This document shows positions 35,199-45,418 of a stretch of 64,000 nt of DNA, one piece after another (the first letter of the stretch is position 1; every line of letters begins with the position of its first letter). The notes beneath the pieces are model-generated. The model was not told where the DNA came from, ran no database searches, and was given only the letters and a program-made list of their open reading frames with translations. The stretch lies in assembly GCF_022394535.1 (NCBI RefSeq), contig NZ_CP089414.1:5291566-5355565 (forward strand). The letters run 5' to 3'. The stretch is from Dyella terrae (lineage in GTDB: Bacteria > Pseudomonadota > Gammaproteobacteria > Xanthomonadales > Rhodanobacteraceae). A program made the position numbers and the translations under genes.

Positions 35199-36146
35199 AT
35201 GACCCAGATCGCCGCTAACCTCGCTTTCGTTTTCCCGGGCCAGGGTTCGCAATCCGTTGGCATGTTGGCCGAGCTGGCCGGCGTGCATCCGGAAGTGAAG
35301 GCCACGTTCGACGAGGCGTCGCAGGGCGCGGGCATTGACCTGTGGGCGCTCAGCCAGCAGAGGCCTGAAGAAGAACTCAATCGCACGGAAAACACGCAGC
35401 CAGCGTTGCTGGCGAGTAGCGTGGCTGTGTGGCGCGTGTGGCAGAAGTTGGGTGGTTCGCAGCCGGCGCAGATGTCTGGCCATAGTCTTGGCGAATACAG
35501 CGCGCTGGTGTGCGCTGGCGCCTTGTCTCTGCATGATGCGGCCGCGCTAGTGGCCGAGCGTGGTCGTCTGATGCAGGCAGCCGTGCCGCCGGGCGTGGGC
35601 GCCATGGCTGCCATCCTGGGTGGCGATGACGCACAGATCGCTGCCGTGTGCGAAGAAGTGGCGCAGGGGCAGGTGGTTTCGCCTGCCAACTTCAATTCGC
35701 CGGGTCAGCTCGTCATCGCGGGCAATGCCGAAGCGGTGGATCGCGCGCTTGCCAAGTTGGCAGAGCAGGGTGTGAAGAAGGCCATCAAGCTGGCCGTCTC
35801 CGTGCCTTCGCACTGCGCGCTGATGCGCGATGCGGCAGATCGCCTGGGTGAGCGCATGGCTTCCATCCAGTGGTCGTTGCCGGCAATCCCTGTTGTGCAG
35901 AACGCCGACGCACGCAGCCACGGCACGCTGGACGATATTCGCGGCGCATTGCAGCGCCAGCTGTATCTGCCGGTGCGCTGGACGGAGTGCGTGCAGGCAT
36001 TGGTCGCAGGCGGTGCGACGCGCGTGGCCGAAGCTGGTCCGGGCAAGGTACTCGCCGGCCTCATCAAGCGCATCGATAAGAGCGTCGAGGCTCGAGCCAT
36101 CGGCACGCCGGTGGAGTTGGATGCCGCCCGCGCTGAATGGGCGTAA
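35199..36146 (+). CDS. fabD: Malonyl-CoA:ACP transacylase
   Basis: 315 residues. FVFPGQGSQSVGM near the N-terminus, the catalytic Ser95 in GHSLGEYSALV, and VPSHCALM holding the partner His. It transfers malonate from CoA to ACP. The gene starts well after the fabH terminator, so it needs its own promoter, which I could not pinpoint. fabG follows after 64 bases. Confidence 0.97.
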   Translation: MTQIAANLAFVFPGQGSQSVGMLAELAGVHPEVKATFDEASQGAGIDLWALSQQRPEEELNRTENTQPALLASSVAVWRVWQKLGGSQPAQMSGHSLGEYSALVCAGALSLHDAAALVAERGRLMQAAVPPGVGAMAAILGGDDAQIAAVCEEVAQGQVVSPANFNSPGQLVIAGNAEAVDRALAKLAEQGVKKAIKLAVSVPSHCALMRDAADRLGERMASIQWSLPAIPVVQNADARSHGTLDDIRGALQRQLYLPVRWTECVQALVAGGATRVAEAGPGKVLAGLIKRIDKSVEARAIGTPVELDAARAEWA

Positions 36147-36210
36147 GGCGTCAAACGAATTCAAGCGGATTGGACCGATTGACGTCCAGCCATCCAAAGG
36201 GAAATGACAC

Positions 36211-36954
36211 ATGAGCAAGACTCTCCAAGGTGAAATCGCCCTCGTCACGGGCGCCAGCCGCGGTATCGGCGCCGCCATTGCCGACGAGTTGGCCGAACTC
36301 GGCGCCACCGTCATTGGCACCGCCACCAGCGAAAGCGGTGCTGCGGCGATTGGCGAGCGTCTTGCTGCGCACGGTGGTCATGGCCGCGTGCTCAACGTGA
36401 CCGAAGGCGGCGCCATCGAGACCCTGATTGACGGCATCGCCAAGGAATTCGGCCCGGTGTCGATCCTAGTCAACAACGCCGGCATCACGCGTGACCAGCT
36501 CCTGATGCGCATGCGCGATGAAGATTGGCAGGCCATTCTTGATACCAACCTCACGTCCGTGTATCGCGCCTCCAAGGCGGTCATGCGCGGCATGATGAAG
36601 GCGCGCAAGGGGCGCATCATTTCGATCGCCTCCGTCGTCGGCGTCACCGGCAACCCTGGCCAGGCCAACTACGCAGCCGCCAAGGCCGGCATCATTGCGT
36701 TCTCCAAGTCGCTGGCGCGCGAGATCGGTTCGCGGGGCATCACCGTGAATGTGGTGGCGCCGGGCTTCATCGATACCGACATGACGCGTGCACTGCCGGA
36801 AGATGCACGTCAGGCCCTGCTGGGCCAGATCGCCCTGGGTCATCTGGGTCAGGCGTCCGATATCGCGAAGGCTGTGGCCTTCCTGGCGACCCCGTCTGCC
36901 GCTTACATCACGGGCGAGACCCTGCATGTCAACGGCGGCATGTACATGCCGTAA
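36211..36954 (+). CDS. fabG: 3-oxoacyl-ACP reductase
   Basis: 247 residues, a short-chain dehydrogenase. VTGASRGIGAAIA binds NADPH, NNAGITRDQLLMRM is the FabG-typical segment, and ISIASVVGVTGNPGQANYAAAKAG carries the Ser, Tyr and Lys of the active site. It reduces 3-ketoacyl-ACP in chain elongation. Its place between fabD and acpP makes FabG rather than a paralogue the confident call. Confidence 0.97.
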   Translation: MSKTLQGEIALVTGASRGIGAAIADELAELGATVIGTATSESGAAAIGERLAAHGGHGRVLNVTEGGAIETLIDGIAKEFGPVSILVNNAGITRDQLLMRMRDEDWQAILDTNLTSVYRASKAVMRGMMKARKGRIISIASVVGVTGNPGQANYAAAKAGIIAFSKSLAREIGSRGITVNVVAPGFIDTDMTRALPEDARQALLGQIALGHLGQASDIAKAVAFLATPSAAYITGETLHVNGGMYMP

Positions 36955-37255
36955 GGCGTGAAGAAAGGGCGCCAAACCCTTCTCCCGTCCTTCATTGTTT
37001 GAAACGACCAGGCCGCTCCCAGTATCGCTGGAGGGCTGTCCGGTGCACCGGCACGGGCCGGCTTAACAAGGAGTTGTCGCAAGCTCCATCGTTTTAGGCG
37101 ACAATTGCTTCTTTCGCGCCGGTCCCGTGGCCTGCGTTTAACGATAGCTGGTGGATCATGGCGGCCTTGAGGCTTAGCCACTACAATGCCGCCGGCGATA
37201 TGCCGGCCACTGGCCGGTATTGACAGGTAACTACTCCTTGGGAGGTATTGGCAAC
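36955..37255. other. 301-base gap between fabG and acpP
   Basis: No gene seen. It probably contains the acpP promoter; TACAAT at 37182-37187 is a plausible -10 box, but no good -35 stands 17 bases ahead of it. GGGAGG at 37240-37245 is the acpP ribosome site. The stretch around 37195-37220 has GCCGGC-rich inverted repeats. Confidence 0.5.
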
Positions 37256-37495
37256 ATGAGCACCATCGAAGAGCGCGTCAAGAAAATCGTCATCGAGCAG
37301 CTGGGCGTGAAGGAAGAGGAAGTCACGGCGAACGCTTCGTTCGTGGACGATCTGGGCGCTGATTCGCTGGACACCGTCGAACTGGTGATGGCTCTCGAGG
37401 AAGAATTCGAGACCGAAATCCCGGACGAAGAAGCCGAGAAGATCACCACGGTGCAGCAGGCTGTTGATTACATCAAGGCCCACACCAAGGAGTGA
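37256..37495 (+). CDS. acpP: Acyl carrier protein
   Basis: 79 residues from the ATG at 37256 with GGGAGG upstream. Small, acidic and helical; Ser37 in [21 protein letters not shown] is the phosphopantetheine attachment site. It carries growing acyl chains. The separate leader and terminator suggest expression as a short abundant mRNA. Confidence 0.98.
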   Translation: MSTIEERVKKIVIEQLGVKEEEVTANASFVDDLGADSLDTVELVMALEEEFETEIPDEEAEKITTVQQAVDYIKAHTKE

Positions 37496-37550
37496 TCGCT
37501 CCTGCGGCGGACGCATCCACTGATGTGTCAGTCCATAGCGATACCGGAAG

Positions 37551-37578
37551 CTGCGCCACATTGGCGCAGTTTTCGTTT
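37551..37578 (+). terminator. Rho-independent terminator after acpP
   Basis: CTGCGCCA, CAT, TGGCGCAG followed by TTTTCGTTT. It lies 56 bases past the acpP stop and before fabF. Confidence 0.8.
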
Positions 37579-37707
37579 CTGCATTTTGCAACGTCCGATC
37601 CCGTATGGTGCGCACGGCGTGCCGCGCGGTCCGGATGACGTGGCCGCGGGATACGCAGACCGCCTGTCGCCAGCGACAGTGCCACGGAAACACGAGGGAA
37701 GATCAGC

Positions 37708-38946
37708 ATGAGCAAACGACGTGTGGTTGTAACCGGCCTCGGCATTATTTCGCCGGTCGGCAACGATATCGCGACCGCCTGGGGCAACATCCTCAAGGGC
37801 GTCAGCGGCATCGGCGAGGTTACCCATTTCGACGCCACCGCCTATGCCACGCGCATTGCCGGCCAGGTACGTGATTTCGATCCGGCGGCGTGGATTGCCC
37901 CGAAAGAGATCAAGAAGATGGACCCGTTCATCCATTACGGCATCGCCGCGGGCACGCAAGCCCTGCGTGATTCCGGCTTGGAAGTGACGGAAGCGAACGC
38001 GCCGCGCATCGGCGTGGCAGTGGCTGCGGGCATCGGCGGCTTGCATACCATCGAGCACACCTCGATCGAACTGCACGACAAGGGGCCGCGTCGCGTGTCG
38101 CCGTTCTTCGTGCCGTCGTCGATCATCAACATGGTCTCCGGCCACTTGTCGATCATGAACGGCCTGAAGGGTCCGAACATCGCCTGTGTGACCGCATGTA
38201 CCACGGGCACGCACAACATCGGCCTGGCCGCGCGCATGATCCAGTACGGCGATGCCGATGTGATGATTGCCGGTGGCGCCGAGTTCGCCACCACCGGTAC
38301 GGCGATGGCGGGCTTCTGCTCGGCCAAAGCCATGTCCACCCGCAACAACGAGCCGACCAAGGCCAGTCGTCCGTGGGACAAGGACCGTGATGGCTTCGTG
38401 CTGTCCGACGGTGCCGGTGTGCTGGTGCTGGAAGAGTATGAACATGCCAAGGCACGTGGCGCGAAGATCTACGCCGAACTGGTGGGCTTTGGCATGAGCG
38501 GCGACGCGTTCCACATCACCGCACCCAGCGAGGGTGGTGAGGGTGCGGCGCGCAGCATGGACACGGCACTGAAAGACGGTCACCTCAACCCGACCGACGT
38601 GCAGTACGTCAACGCGCACGGTACCTCGACGCCGCTGGGTGACCTGGGCGAAGTGCTGGCCGCCAAACGCGTGTTCGGCGACCACGCCTACAAGTTGGCG
38701 ATGAGCTCGACCAAGTCGGCCACGGGTCACCTGCTGGGTGCAGCCGGTGGTGTGGAAGCCATCTTCACCATCCTCGCCTTGCGCGACCAGGTGATGCCGC
38801 CGACCATCAACCTTGACGAGCCGGGCGAAGGCTGCGACCTCGACTTCGTGCCGCACACCGCGCGTGAAGCCAAGTTCGACGTGGCCATCTCCAACTCGTT
38901 CGGCTTTGGCGGCACCAACGGTACGCTCGCATTCCGTCGGGTGTGA
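37708..38946 (+). CDS. fabF: 3-oxoacyl-ACP synthase II (KAS II)
   Basis: 412 residues. Cys164 in [13 protein letters not shown], His in [12 protein letters not shown] (about 304) and His in [12 protein letters not shown] (about 340) form the KAS I/II triad. It elongates acyl-ACP. The stop overlaps the pabB start (GTGA). Confidence 0.97.
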   Translation: MSKRRVVVTGLGIISPVGNDIATAWGNILKGVSGIGEVTHFDATAYATRIAGQVRDFDPAAWIAPKEIKKMDPFIHYGIAAGTQALRDSGLEVTEANAPRIGVAVAAGIGGLHTIEHTSIELHDKGPRRVSPFFVPSSIINMVSGHLSIMNGLKGPNIACVTACTTGTHNIGLAARMIQYGDADVMIAGGAEFATTGTAMAGFCSAKAMSTRNNEPTKASRPWDKDRDGFVLSDGAGVLVLEEYEHAKARGAKIYAELVGFGMSGDAFHITAPSEGGEGAARSMDTALKDGHLNPTDVQYVNAHGTSTPLGDLGEVLAAKRVFGDHAYKLAMSSTKSATGHLLGAAGGVEAIFTILALRDQVMPPTINLDEPGEGCDLDFVPHTAREAKFDVAISNSFGFGGTNGTLAFRRV

Positions 38947-40295
38947 CCTCGTTCCATCGACGTACCCTGCACGGCCGGCGCGATCTGCTCGCGCCGGCCG
39001 CTGCATTTCCGGAGCGCTATCCGGGGCTGCTGCAGAGCGTGACCCATGGCACACCGCAGTCGCGTTACGACATCCTGTTTGCGTTCCCTCAGGAATCGCT
39101 GACCCTGCTTGCCGATGGCCGGCTTGTGGACGGGCAGGGAGGTCAGCGACAAGGTCGTTTTCTCGATGTGCTTGACGACGCATGGCGTGCAGAGCGTCTG
39201 CCTCGCGATGCCTCAAGTGATCTTCCGTTCCACGGCGGGTGGCTGTTGCTGCTGGCTTATGAGCTGGTCGGCGAGATCGAGACGCGCCTGCGTCTTCGTC
39301 CATCTGATCTGTTGCCCATCGCGATTGCTTTGCGTTGTCCAGCGGCAGTGATCGTCGACCATGCCCGCGGATGCACAGTGCTGGTCGCCGAGGCCGAGCA
39401 TCGCGATTTGCTCGATGCGCTGGAGGCGGATCTCGACGTACCGCTTGAGGTGCCCGCCTTGCCCGGGCCGGACGGCTGCGGAGAAGATGATCCCGCGCTG
39501 TTCCTCGATGGCGTGGCTCGCATTCATGAGCATCTGCATGCCGGCGATATCTTCCAGGTGAATCTCTCGCGGGCATGGCATGCGCATTACGCGATGCCAC
39601 CTAGCCCGGCCCAGTTGTACCAATCACTGCGGCAAGCCAATCCTGCGCCGTTCTCCGGCCTGTTCCAGCAGCCTGTATGGGCAGTGGTTAGTTCATCCCC
39701 GGAACGCTTGGTGGAGGTGCGTGGCAGCCTTGCGCAAACGCGCCCGATCGCGGGCACGCGTCCGCGTACGCCGGGCGACGATGATGTCGCGCGCATCCGC
39801 GAACTCAGCACGCACCCGAAGGAGCGGGCCGAGCACGTCATGCTGATTGATCTGGAGCGTAACGATCTCGGGCGTGTCTGTGTGCCAGGGACGGTCGAGG
39901 TCAACGAGCTGATGGTGGTCGAGAGCTACGCGCACGTGCATCACATCGTTTCGAACGTGCGCGGTCGCCTGCGTGATGATGTGACGCCAGGCGAGGTCAT
40001 CGCCGCCACGTTCCCCGGCGGCACCATCACCGGATGTCCCAAGGTGCGCTGCATGGAGATTATCGCAGCGCTGGAGCACGCGCCGCGTGGCGCGTATACA
40101 GGGGCGATGGGTTATCTGGATCGCAGTGGCGATCTTGATCTGAACATCCTCATTCGGACCTTCGCGCTGATGGGTTCGGACGTTACCTTGCGTGCAGGCG
40201 CCGGCATCGTCGCCGACTCCGTGGCGGAGAAGGAGCTGGACGAAACGCGTGCCAAGGCACGTGGCTTGCTTCGCGCGCTGGGAGTGCAGGGGTGA
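38943..40295 (+). CDS. pabB: Aminodeoxychorismate synthase component I
   Basis: 450 residues from a GTG overlapping the fabF stop. Chorismate-binding motifs in order: [76 protein letters not shown] and [32 protein letters not shown] with Ala rather than a Lys is seen in many PabB-like enzymes lacking the covalent Lys of E. coli PabB, so anthranilate synthase was considered; the pabC neighbour decides. It makes 4-amino-4-deoxychorismate for folate. No pabA is visible; a glutaminase from elsewhere would be used. Confidence 0.9.
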   Translation: MTSFHRRTLHGRRDLLAPAAAFPERYPGLLQSVTHGTPQSRYDILFAFPQESLTLLADGRLVDGQGGQRQGRFLDVLDDAWRAERLPRDASSDLPFHGGWLLLLAYELVGEIETRLRLRPSDLLPIAIALRCPAAVIVDHARGCTVLVAEAEHRDLLDALEADLDVPLEVPALPGPDGCGEDDPALFLDGVARIHEHLHAGDIFQVNLSRAWHAHYAMPPSPAQLYQSLRQANPAPFSGLFQQPVWAVVSSSPERLVEVRGSLAQTRPIAGTRPRTPGDDDVARIRELSTHPKERAEHVMLIDLERNDLGRVCVPGTVEVNELMVVESYAHVHHIVSNVRGRLRDDVTPGEVIAATFPGGTITGCPKVRCMEIIAALEHAPRGAYTGAMGYLDRSGDLDLNILIRTFALMGSDVTLRAGAGIVADSVAEKELDETRAKARGLLRALGVQG

Positions 40296-41119
40296 TGGCT
40301 GGCCGCGTGCTGGTCAATGGCGTGTCGGCGGCGACGGTTTCCGTGTTCGATCGCGGGTTGTCCTATGGGGATGGCCTGTTTGAAACGATTCGTTTTGTGC
40401 ATGGCGCGGCACCGCTGTGGCTGCGGCACATGGCGCGCTTGCGCGACGGTTGTCGACGATTGCATTTGCCGCCGCCGGATGTTGCGACGTTGTCGAGCGA
40501 GTCGGCGGCTGTTGCCTCGGGCATGGATCACGCTGTGGTGCGGATCAGTGTTACGCGTGGTATGGGCGAGCGTGGCTATGCACCCCCGCCGTCGCCCGTG
40601 GCAACCCGCATCGTGGCCGGATTCGAGGCGCCGCCGATGCGCGGTGATGTTTACGCTTCCGGAGTGCGTGCGCGCTGGTGTGAAACGCGACTCGGCCTGC
40701 AGCCGTTGCTTGCGGGTTTGAAGCATCTCAATCGGTTGGAGCAGGTGCTGGCACGTGCCGAATGGTTAGATCCCTCGGTGGGTGAAGGCCTGATGTGTGA
40801 TACCGACGGATACGTGATTTCCGGCACCATGACCAACGTGTTCGCCGTGCTGGATGGTGAGCTCATGACGCCGATACTGGATCGCTGCGGCGTCGCCGGC
40901 GTGGCCCGGGCCGAAGTCCTGGCGGCTAGGCCGGCGGCACGTGTCATGGCCATGCGTCCTGAGGAGCTGGTGCGGGCGAGCGAAGTCTTCCTCAGTTCGA
41001 GCGTCCGAGGCATCCTGCCTGTTCAGGCCGTGGGCGATACCGTGTATGGTCCCGGCCCGGTGACCCGCGCCTTGCAGCAGCATTGGCGCGGCCTGGGCTT
41101 TCCGATGGAGCAGGCATGA
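40292..41119 (+). CDS. pabC: Aminodeoxychorismate lyase
   Basis: 275 residues from a GTG overlapping pabB; the ATG at 40295 is an equally good start. A fold-type IV PLP enzyme: FDRGLSYGDGLFETIRF near the N-terminus, the PLP-binding lysine in AGLKHLNRLEQVLAR (about 144), and SGTMTNVFAVLDGELMTP. It converts aminodeoxychorismate to p-aminobenzoate and pyruvate. The stop overlaps the mltG start (ATGA). Confidence 0.94.
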   Translation: MMAGRVLVNGVSAATVSVFDRGLSYGDGLFETIRFVHGAAPLWLRHMARLRDGCRRLHLPPPDVATLSSESAAVASGMDHAVVRISVTRGMGERGYAPPPSPVATRIVAGFEAPPMRGDVYASGVRARWCETRLGLQPLLAGLKHLNRLEQVLARAEWLDPSVGEGLMCDTDGYVISGTMTNVFAVLDGELMTPILDRCGVAGVARAEVLAARPAARVMAMRPEELVRASEVFLSSSVRGILPVQAVGDTVYGPGPVTRALQQHWRGLGFPMEQA

Positions 41120-42153
41120 GTCGATACAAGATGCAGGGGCGGGCGTTCTGGCGTGTTCTGATCGTGTTGGTATTGCTGGCGGTGGCCGGCGGCCTCGTCT
41201 ACGGTTGGATGGACTACCAGCGATTCGCTGGCAAACCTTTGGCGGTGTCGGCGCAAGCCCCAAGCCTCGACGTAGCCAAGGGCAGTAGCCTGCGTGACGT
41301 GGTCGGCCTGCTGCACCAGCAGCATGTGACAAATACTGGGCCGCTGTACTGGCGCCTGCTAGCCGAGCAGCTGCGCGTCGCGGGCCGCCTGCATGCGGGC
41401 GAATATGCCCTGACCAGTGGCATGACGCCACGCGACCTGTTGCTCAATATGGCGGCGGGCAAGGTCGTGCAGCGCAACTTCACCATCGTGGACGGCTGGA
41501 ATTTTCGCGATCTGCGCCAGGCGCTGGCCAAGGCTGACAAGCTCCGACAGGATGGCGTGGCGCTTGACGACACGGACCTGATGGCGAAGATCGGTGCGCC
41601 GGGCGAGATGCCTGAAGGGCAATTCCTTCCCGAAACCTATGCCTACGTGAAAGGCGACAGCGATCTGGACATCCTGCGCCGCGCGCACGCCGCGATGAAG
41701 AAGATGCTCGACACGCTGTGGGTTCAGCGCGACAAGGACTTGCCGCTGGCGACGCCTTACGATGCGCTGATCCTCGCGTCGATCGTGGAAAAGGAAACCG
41801 GGCGCGCGGACGAGCGACCACGCATTGCCGGCGTCTTCATTCGTCGCCTGCAAACCCATATGTTGCTGCAGACGGACCCCACGGTGATCTACGGCATGGG
41901 TGATGCGTACGCCGGCAACATCCACAAGTCCGATCTCACCACGGATACGCCGTACAACACCTATACCCGTCAGGGCTTGCCGCCCACGCCAATCGCCATG
42001 CCGGGCAAGCCTGCTCTCCTGGCTGCCTTGCACCCGGCGTCGGGCACAGAGCTTTATTTCGTCGCGCGTGGCGACGGTACCCATGTGTTCTCCAGTACGC
42101 TGGACGAGCACAATCGCAATGTCGCCTGCTATCAGTTGAAGCGCTGTCAATGA
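41116..42153 (+). CDS. mltG: Endolytic murein transglycosylase MltG
   Basis: 345 residues from the ATG at 41116. One membrane helix at about 12-32, a LysM-like segment, then the YceG catalytic part with GQFLPETYAY, ILASIVEKETGRADERP (Glu225 as catalytic acid), LQTDPTVIYG and TPYNTYTRQGLPPTPIAMPG. It cleaves nascent peptidoglycan strands, setting glycan length. Order pabC-mltG-tmk-holB matches E. coli. Confidence 0.96.
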   Translation: MSRYKMQGRAFWRVLIVLVLLAVAGGLVYGWMDYQRFAGKPLAVSAQAPSLDVAKGSSLRDVVGLLHQQHVTNTGPLYWRLLAEQLRVAGRLHAGEYALTSGMTPRDLLLNMAAGKVVQRNFTIVDGWNFRDLRQALAKADKLRQDGVALDDTDLMAKIGAPGEMPEGQFLPETYAYVKGDSDLDILRRAHAAMKKMLDTLWVQRDKDLPLATPYDALILASIVEKETGRADERPRIAGVFIRRLQTHMLLQTDPTVIYGMGDAYAGNIHKSDLTTDTPYNTYTRQGLPPTPIAMPGKPALLAALHPASGTELYFVARGDGTHVFSSTLDEHNRNVACYQLKRCQ

Positions 42154-42782
42154 AACGAGGCAAACTCATTACGCTCGAAGGCGGCGAAGGCGCCGGCAAG
42201 AGCACACTGCTCGCTGGCTTGCAGAGGCATTTGCTGGCCCAGGGCGTGGACCTCGTGCAGACGCGCGAGCCGGGCGGTACGCCGCTAGGCGAGGCGGTGC
42301 GGGCGATCGTGCTCGATCCCGCGCATCGCGACATGAGTGCGGAGTCCGAATTGCTGCTGATGTTCGCCTCGCGCGCGCAACTGGTGCGTGAGTGCATCGA
42401 GCCAGCACTTGCCGCAGGGCGATGGGTGCTGTGCGATCGCTTCTCCGACGCCAGCTATGCCTATCAAGGCGGTGGCCGCGGTGTGCCGACAGAGCGCATT
42501 GCGTTGCTGGAGCAATGGGCTACGCACGGATTGACACCCGACCTGACCTTGTTGCTCGATCTGCCGGTGGCAACGGGGCGCGCGCGTGCGGCCGGGCGCG
42601 GCGCGGCGGATCGCATCGAGGTGGAAGGCGACAACTTCTTCGAGCGCGTGCGTTCGGCTTATCGTGGGCGGGCCGCGGCGGAACCGGCGCGTTTTCGCAT
42701 TATCGATGCCTCGCTGACGCCACCTGAAGTACTGGCGGCGGCCATCGATGCCACCCGCCATCTGTTTGGAGCCGTCGCATGA
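42150..42782 (+). CDS. tmk: Thymidylate kinase
   Basis: 210 residues. P-loop LEGGEGAGKST at 9-19, TREPGGTPLGE, DRFSDASYAYQGGGRG with the DR(F/Y) motif, and the LID region RAAGRGAADRIE. It makes dTDP from dTMP. Overlaps its neighbours at both ends by four bases. Confidence 0.97.
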   Translation: MKRGKLITLEGGEGAGKSTLLAGLQRHLLAQGVDLVQTREPGGTPLGEAVRAIVLDPAHRDMSAESELLLMFASRAQLVRECIEPALAAGRWVLCDRFSDASYAYQGGGRGVPTERIALLEQWATHGLTPDLTLLLDLPVATGRARAAGRGAADRIEVEGDNFFERVRSAYRGRAAAEPARFRIIDASLTPPEVLAAAIDATRHLFGAVA

Positions 42783-43714
42783 GCGCCATGCCCTGGCACG
42801 CCGAGCACTGGGCCCGATTGCAGGCTCGTCGTGCGCGCGATGCTATGCCTCACGCACTGTTGCTGTGCGGCCCGGAGGGCCTGGGTAAGCGGGATTTCAT
42901 GCGCCGCTTCGCCGAAGGTCTTTTGTGCCAGCGACCGCAGGATGGTGACCCCTGCGGTCAGTGCCGCAGTTGCCTTTTGTTCGCGGCAGGGACGCATCCG
43001 GATTTCGCCGTGCTGAGTTTCGGCTTGCGCAAGGATGGCGTGCAGCGTAGCGAGATCGTGGTCGACCAGGTCCGTGAGCTATCGGCGCGGCTGGCTATGG
43101 CGAGCCAGTTCGGCGGATGGCAGATCGTCTGCATTGATCCGGCCGACGCGATGAATGCAGCTGCCGCCAACGCCTTGCTCAAGACGCTGGAAGAGCCTTC
43201 GCAGCAGACCCTGCTGCTGCTGGTAGCCGATGCGCCATGGCGTTTGCCACAGACCATCCGCAGCCGTTGTCAGCGCATCGAGTTCCACTTGCCTCCGCGT
43301 GAAGAAGCTTTGTCCTGGTTGCAGCAGCACGGCGTCAAGGATGGAGCTGCCGCGCTCGATGCTGCTGGCGGCAATCCGGGGCTGGCGCATGCCTGGGTAG
43401 AGCAGGGCGCGCTCGCCCGCCGACAGGAGGTGCGCAAGGATCTCGGCGCGCTGGCGGCAGGGCGGGGTGAGGCGATGGAAGTGGCCAAGCGCTGGCTCGA
43501 CAACGAGCCGGAGCAGCGGCTCTGGTTTGCCGCACAGGCGGCTGCAGACGAAATGAAGGCGCGCGCCGCGGCGGGGCAGGGGCCGTTGGTCAGCCAGCTC
43601 GACGCCGAAGGGCTGGATCAGTGGTACATGGCGGCGAACCGTACACGCGATTCCTTGCGTGGTCCGTTGCGAGGCGACTTGCTGTTGCTGGAGTTGCTTG
43701 CCCGTTGGCATTGA
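42779..43714 (+). CDS. holB: DNA polymerase III subunit delta'
   Basis: 311 residues. A degenerate P-loop GPEGLGKRDF, a zinc module CQRPQDGDPCGQCRSC, and [21 protein letters not shown] with the SRC motif as in clamp-loader subunits. It is the non-ATPase delta' of the clamp loader. In many Xanthomonadales the next gene is pilZ; here two other genes come first. Confidence 0.95.
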   Translation: MSAMPWHAEHWARLQARRARDAMPHALLLCGPEGLGKRDFMRRFAEGLLCQRPQDGDPCGQCRSCLLFAAGTHPDFAVLSFGLRKDGVQRSEIVVDQVRELSARLAMASQFGGWQIVCIDPADAMNAAAANALLKTLEEPSQQTLLLLVADAPWRLPQTIRSRCQRIEFHLPPREEALSWLQQHGVKDGAAALDAAGGNPGLAHAWVEQGALARRQEVRKDLGALAAGRGEAMEVAKRWLDNEPEQRLWFAAQAAADEMKARAAAGQGPLVSQLDAEGLDQWYMAANRTRDSLRGPLRGDLLLLELLARWH

Positions 43715-43794
43715 GCGGGCTTTGACGCCCCACTGTCACATCAGTCTTCACTTCGGGAAAGCCCGCTGACAGGCCATCTACCTACGCTTCCCTG

Positions 43795-45417
43795 ATGACG
43801 TTTTCTTCTCAACGCCACATCCCCGTCTGGCCGTGGATCTCACTCCTGTTCCTGCTGGTCCTCCGACTGGCATGGCTTAACGCGTACACGCTCAACTCGG
43901 ATGAGGCGCAACACGCGCACGTGGCGTGGGCATGGACGCAAGGACTGTTGCCGTACCGCGACGTGTTCGATAACCACGGCCCGCTGTTTGGATGGCTGCA
44001 TTCACCGTTGCTTCGGTGGCTCGACAATCGGCCCGACGTATTGACCTGGCTACGCCTGGCCATGCAGTTCTGGTACGTCGTTGCGCTTGGATCCGCCGGT
44101 TGGGTGGCGCGCCGTCTCTACGGTTGGCGCACCGCCGTGGTGGTCGTGCTGGTGGCAGGGTTGTTTCCGCGTTTCTTCATCGTCAGCGGCCAGTTCCGCA
44201 CCGACGACATGTGGATGGCGATGTGGCTGCTGGGGTTGGCTTTCATCGCAGGGGCGCCGCCGCGAGCCTGGCGTTACTTCCTTGCTGGACTTGCCTTTGG
44301 TTGCGCCTTGTCGGTGTCGCAGAAGACGCTGGTGCTGCTGGCGACCTCGCTGGTGGCTGCGGGTGTTGTCCGCCTGCTGCGTCCCGCGGGCGCGCCGCGC
44401 GCTGGCGTGCGGTGTTGGCTGGCCGCGTTGCTGGGTCTGCTGCTTGTCCCCGCGATCTTCGTGGCTTGGCTGGCCTCGCATGGCGTGTTGACTGAGGCGT
44501 GGTACGGACTTGCTGGTTACAACGTAGGCGGTGCCAACAAGCGACATGCCGCGCAACAGGGTTTGTGGTTCATCCTGTTGGCAGTGGCCCTGATCGTCCT
44601 CTGCGTGCGCGTGGCGCGTCAGCGTTCCGAGCAGGGTTTCGACTGGCCCGTGTTCTTCTTGCTGCAAGGCGGCCTGTACCTGTTCCTGATTTGGTTTATT
44701 TGGCCGCTCATCACTAAGCAGGATTTCCTGCCAGTGCTGCCCACGCTGGCCATCGCCTTGACTAGTTGGGTGTCGGCCTGGGCATGGCTTGGGAGTCGTC
44801 CGCGCCTGCAGGCCGGGCTACTGGTGTTTGTCGTGGTGGCGGAATTGGCGACCCTGATCGCCTACGCGCCGCCATGGCAGGACAGCCTTGCCGAACAGCG
44901 TGCCGAGTTGTCGACCGTGCTTCGCTATACGGATGAAACGGACACGGTGATGGATGCGAAGGGCGATAGCATCTTCCGCATGCGCCCTTATTACCCCGTG
45001 CTGGAAAGCCTGGCCATGCGTCGATTGCGCCGTGGCCAGATGGTGGACACCATCGTCGATGACTTGATCAATCACAAAACCATGATGGTGATCATTCGTC
45101 GCTTGCCGCCATCGAGCGCGCGCTTCGTCATGCTCAATTACGTGCAGGCGGGCGACGACCTCTGGGTGGCGGGCCATGGGTTGCCCGACCATCAGCTCAA
45201 CCAGACGATCGACGTGAAGATGCCTGGAGACTATGTCGTGACCGACGGCCATCGTCGTCTGAGCGGCAGCCTTGATGGTGGTCCGATGGCGGACCACTGG
45301 TTCCTCGATCGTGGAACCCACCATCTGGTCGTCAGCGAAGGTACGCCCGTGGCCTACGTGTGGTCGCAAGCATTTGACCGGGGTTGGCGCCCGGCACCTC
45401 CTGTCACGGGAGGCTGA
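43795..45417 (+). CDS. Glycosyltransferase family 39-like membrane protein
   Basis: 540 residues with about nine to ten membrane helices. The first loop has NSDEAQHAHVAWAWTQGLLPYRDVFDNHGPLFGWLHSPLL, with the D-E motif and the D-N-H-G-P segment typical of GT39-related transferases. A soluble C-terminal domain from about residue 375 includes DETDTVMDAKGDSIFRMRPYYPVLESLAMRR. Presumably transfers a sugar from a polyprenyl-phosphate carrier in the periplasm; acceptor unknown. A PIG-L gene begins one base past its stop. No clear relation to the GT39 at 30198 beyond fold. Confidence 0.82.
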   Translation: MTFSSQRHIPVWPWISLLFLLVLRLAWLNAYTLNSDEAQHAHVAWAWTQGLLPYRDVFDNHGPLFGWLHSPLLRWLDNRPDVLTWLRLAMQFWYVVALGSAGWVARRLYGWRTAVVVVLVAGLFPRFFIVSGQFRTDDMWMAMWLLGLAFIAGAPPRAWRYFLAGLAFGCALSVSQKTLVLLATSLVAAGVVRLLRPAGAPRAGVRCWLAALLGLLLVPAIFVAWLASHGVLTEAWYGLAGYNVGGANKRHAAQQGLWFILLAVALIVLCVRVARQRSEQGFDWPVFFLLQGGLYLFLIWFIWPLITKQDFLPVLPTLAIALTSWVSAWAWLGSRPRLQAGLLVFVVVAELATLIAYAPPWQDSLAEQRAELSTVLRYTDETDTVMDAKGDSIFRMRPYYPVLESLAMRRLRRGQMVDTIVDDLINHKTMMVIIRRLPPSSARFVMLNYVQAGDDLWVAGHGLPDHQLNQTIDVKMPGDYVVTDGHRRLSGSLDGGPMADHWFLDRGTHHLVVSEGTPVAYVWSQAFDRGWRPAPPVTGG

Positions 45418-45418
45418 C

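Noticed and set aside
37528..39600. A 690-codon open frame on the minus strand across fabF and pabB
   Set aside because: Antisense to two conserved genes; composition is that of a shadow frame.
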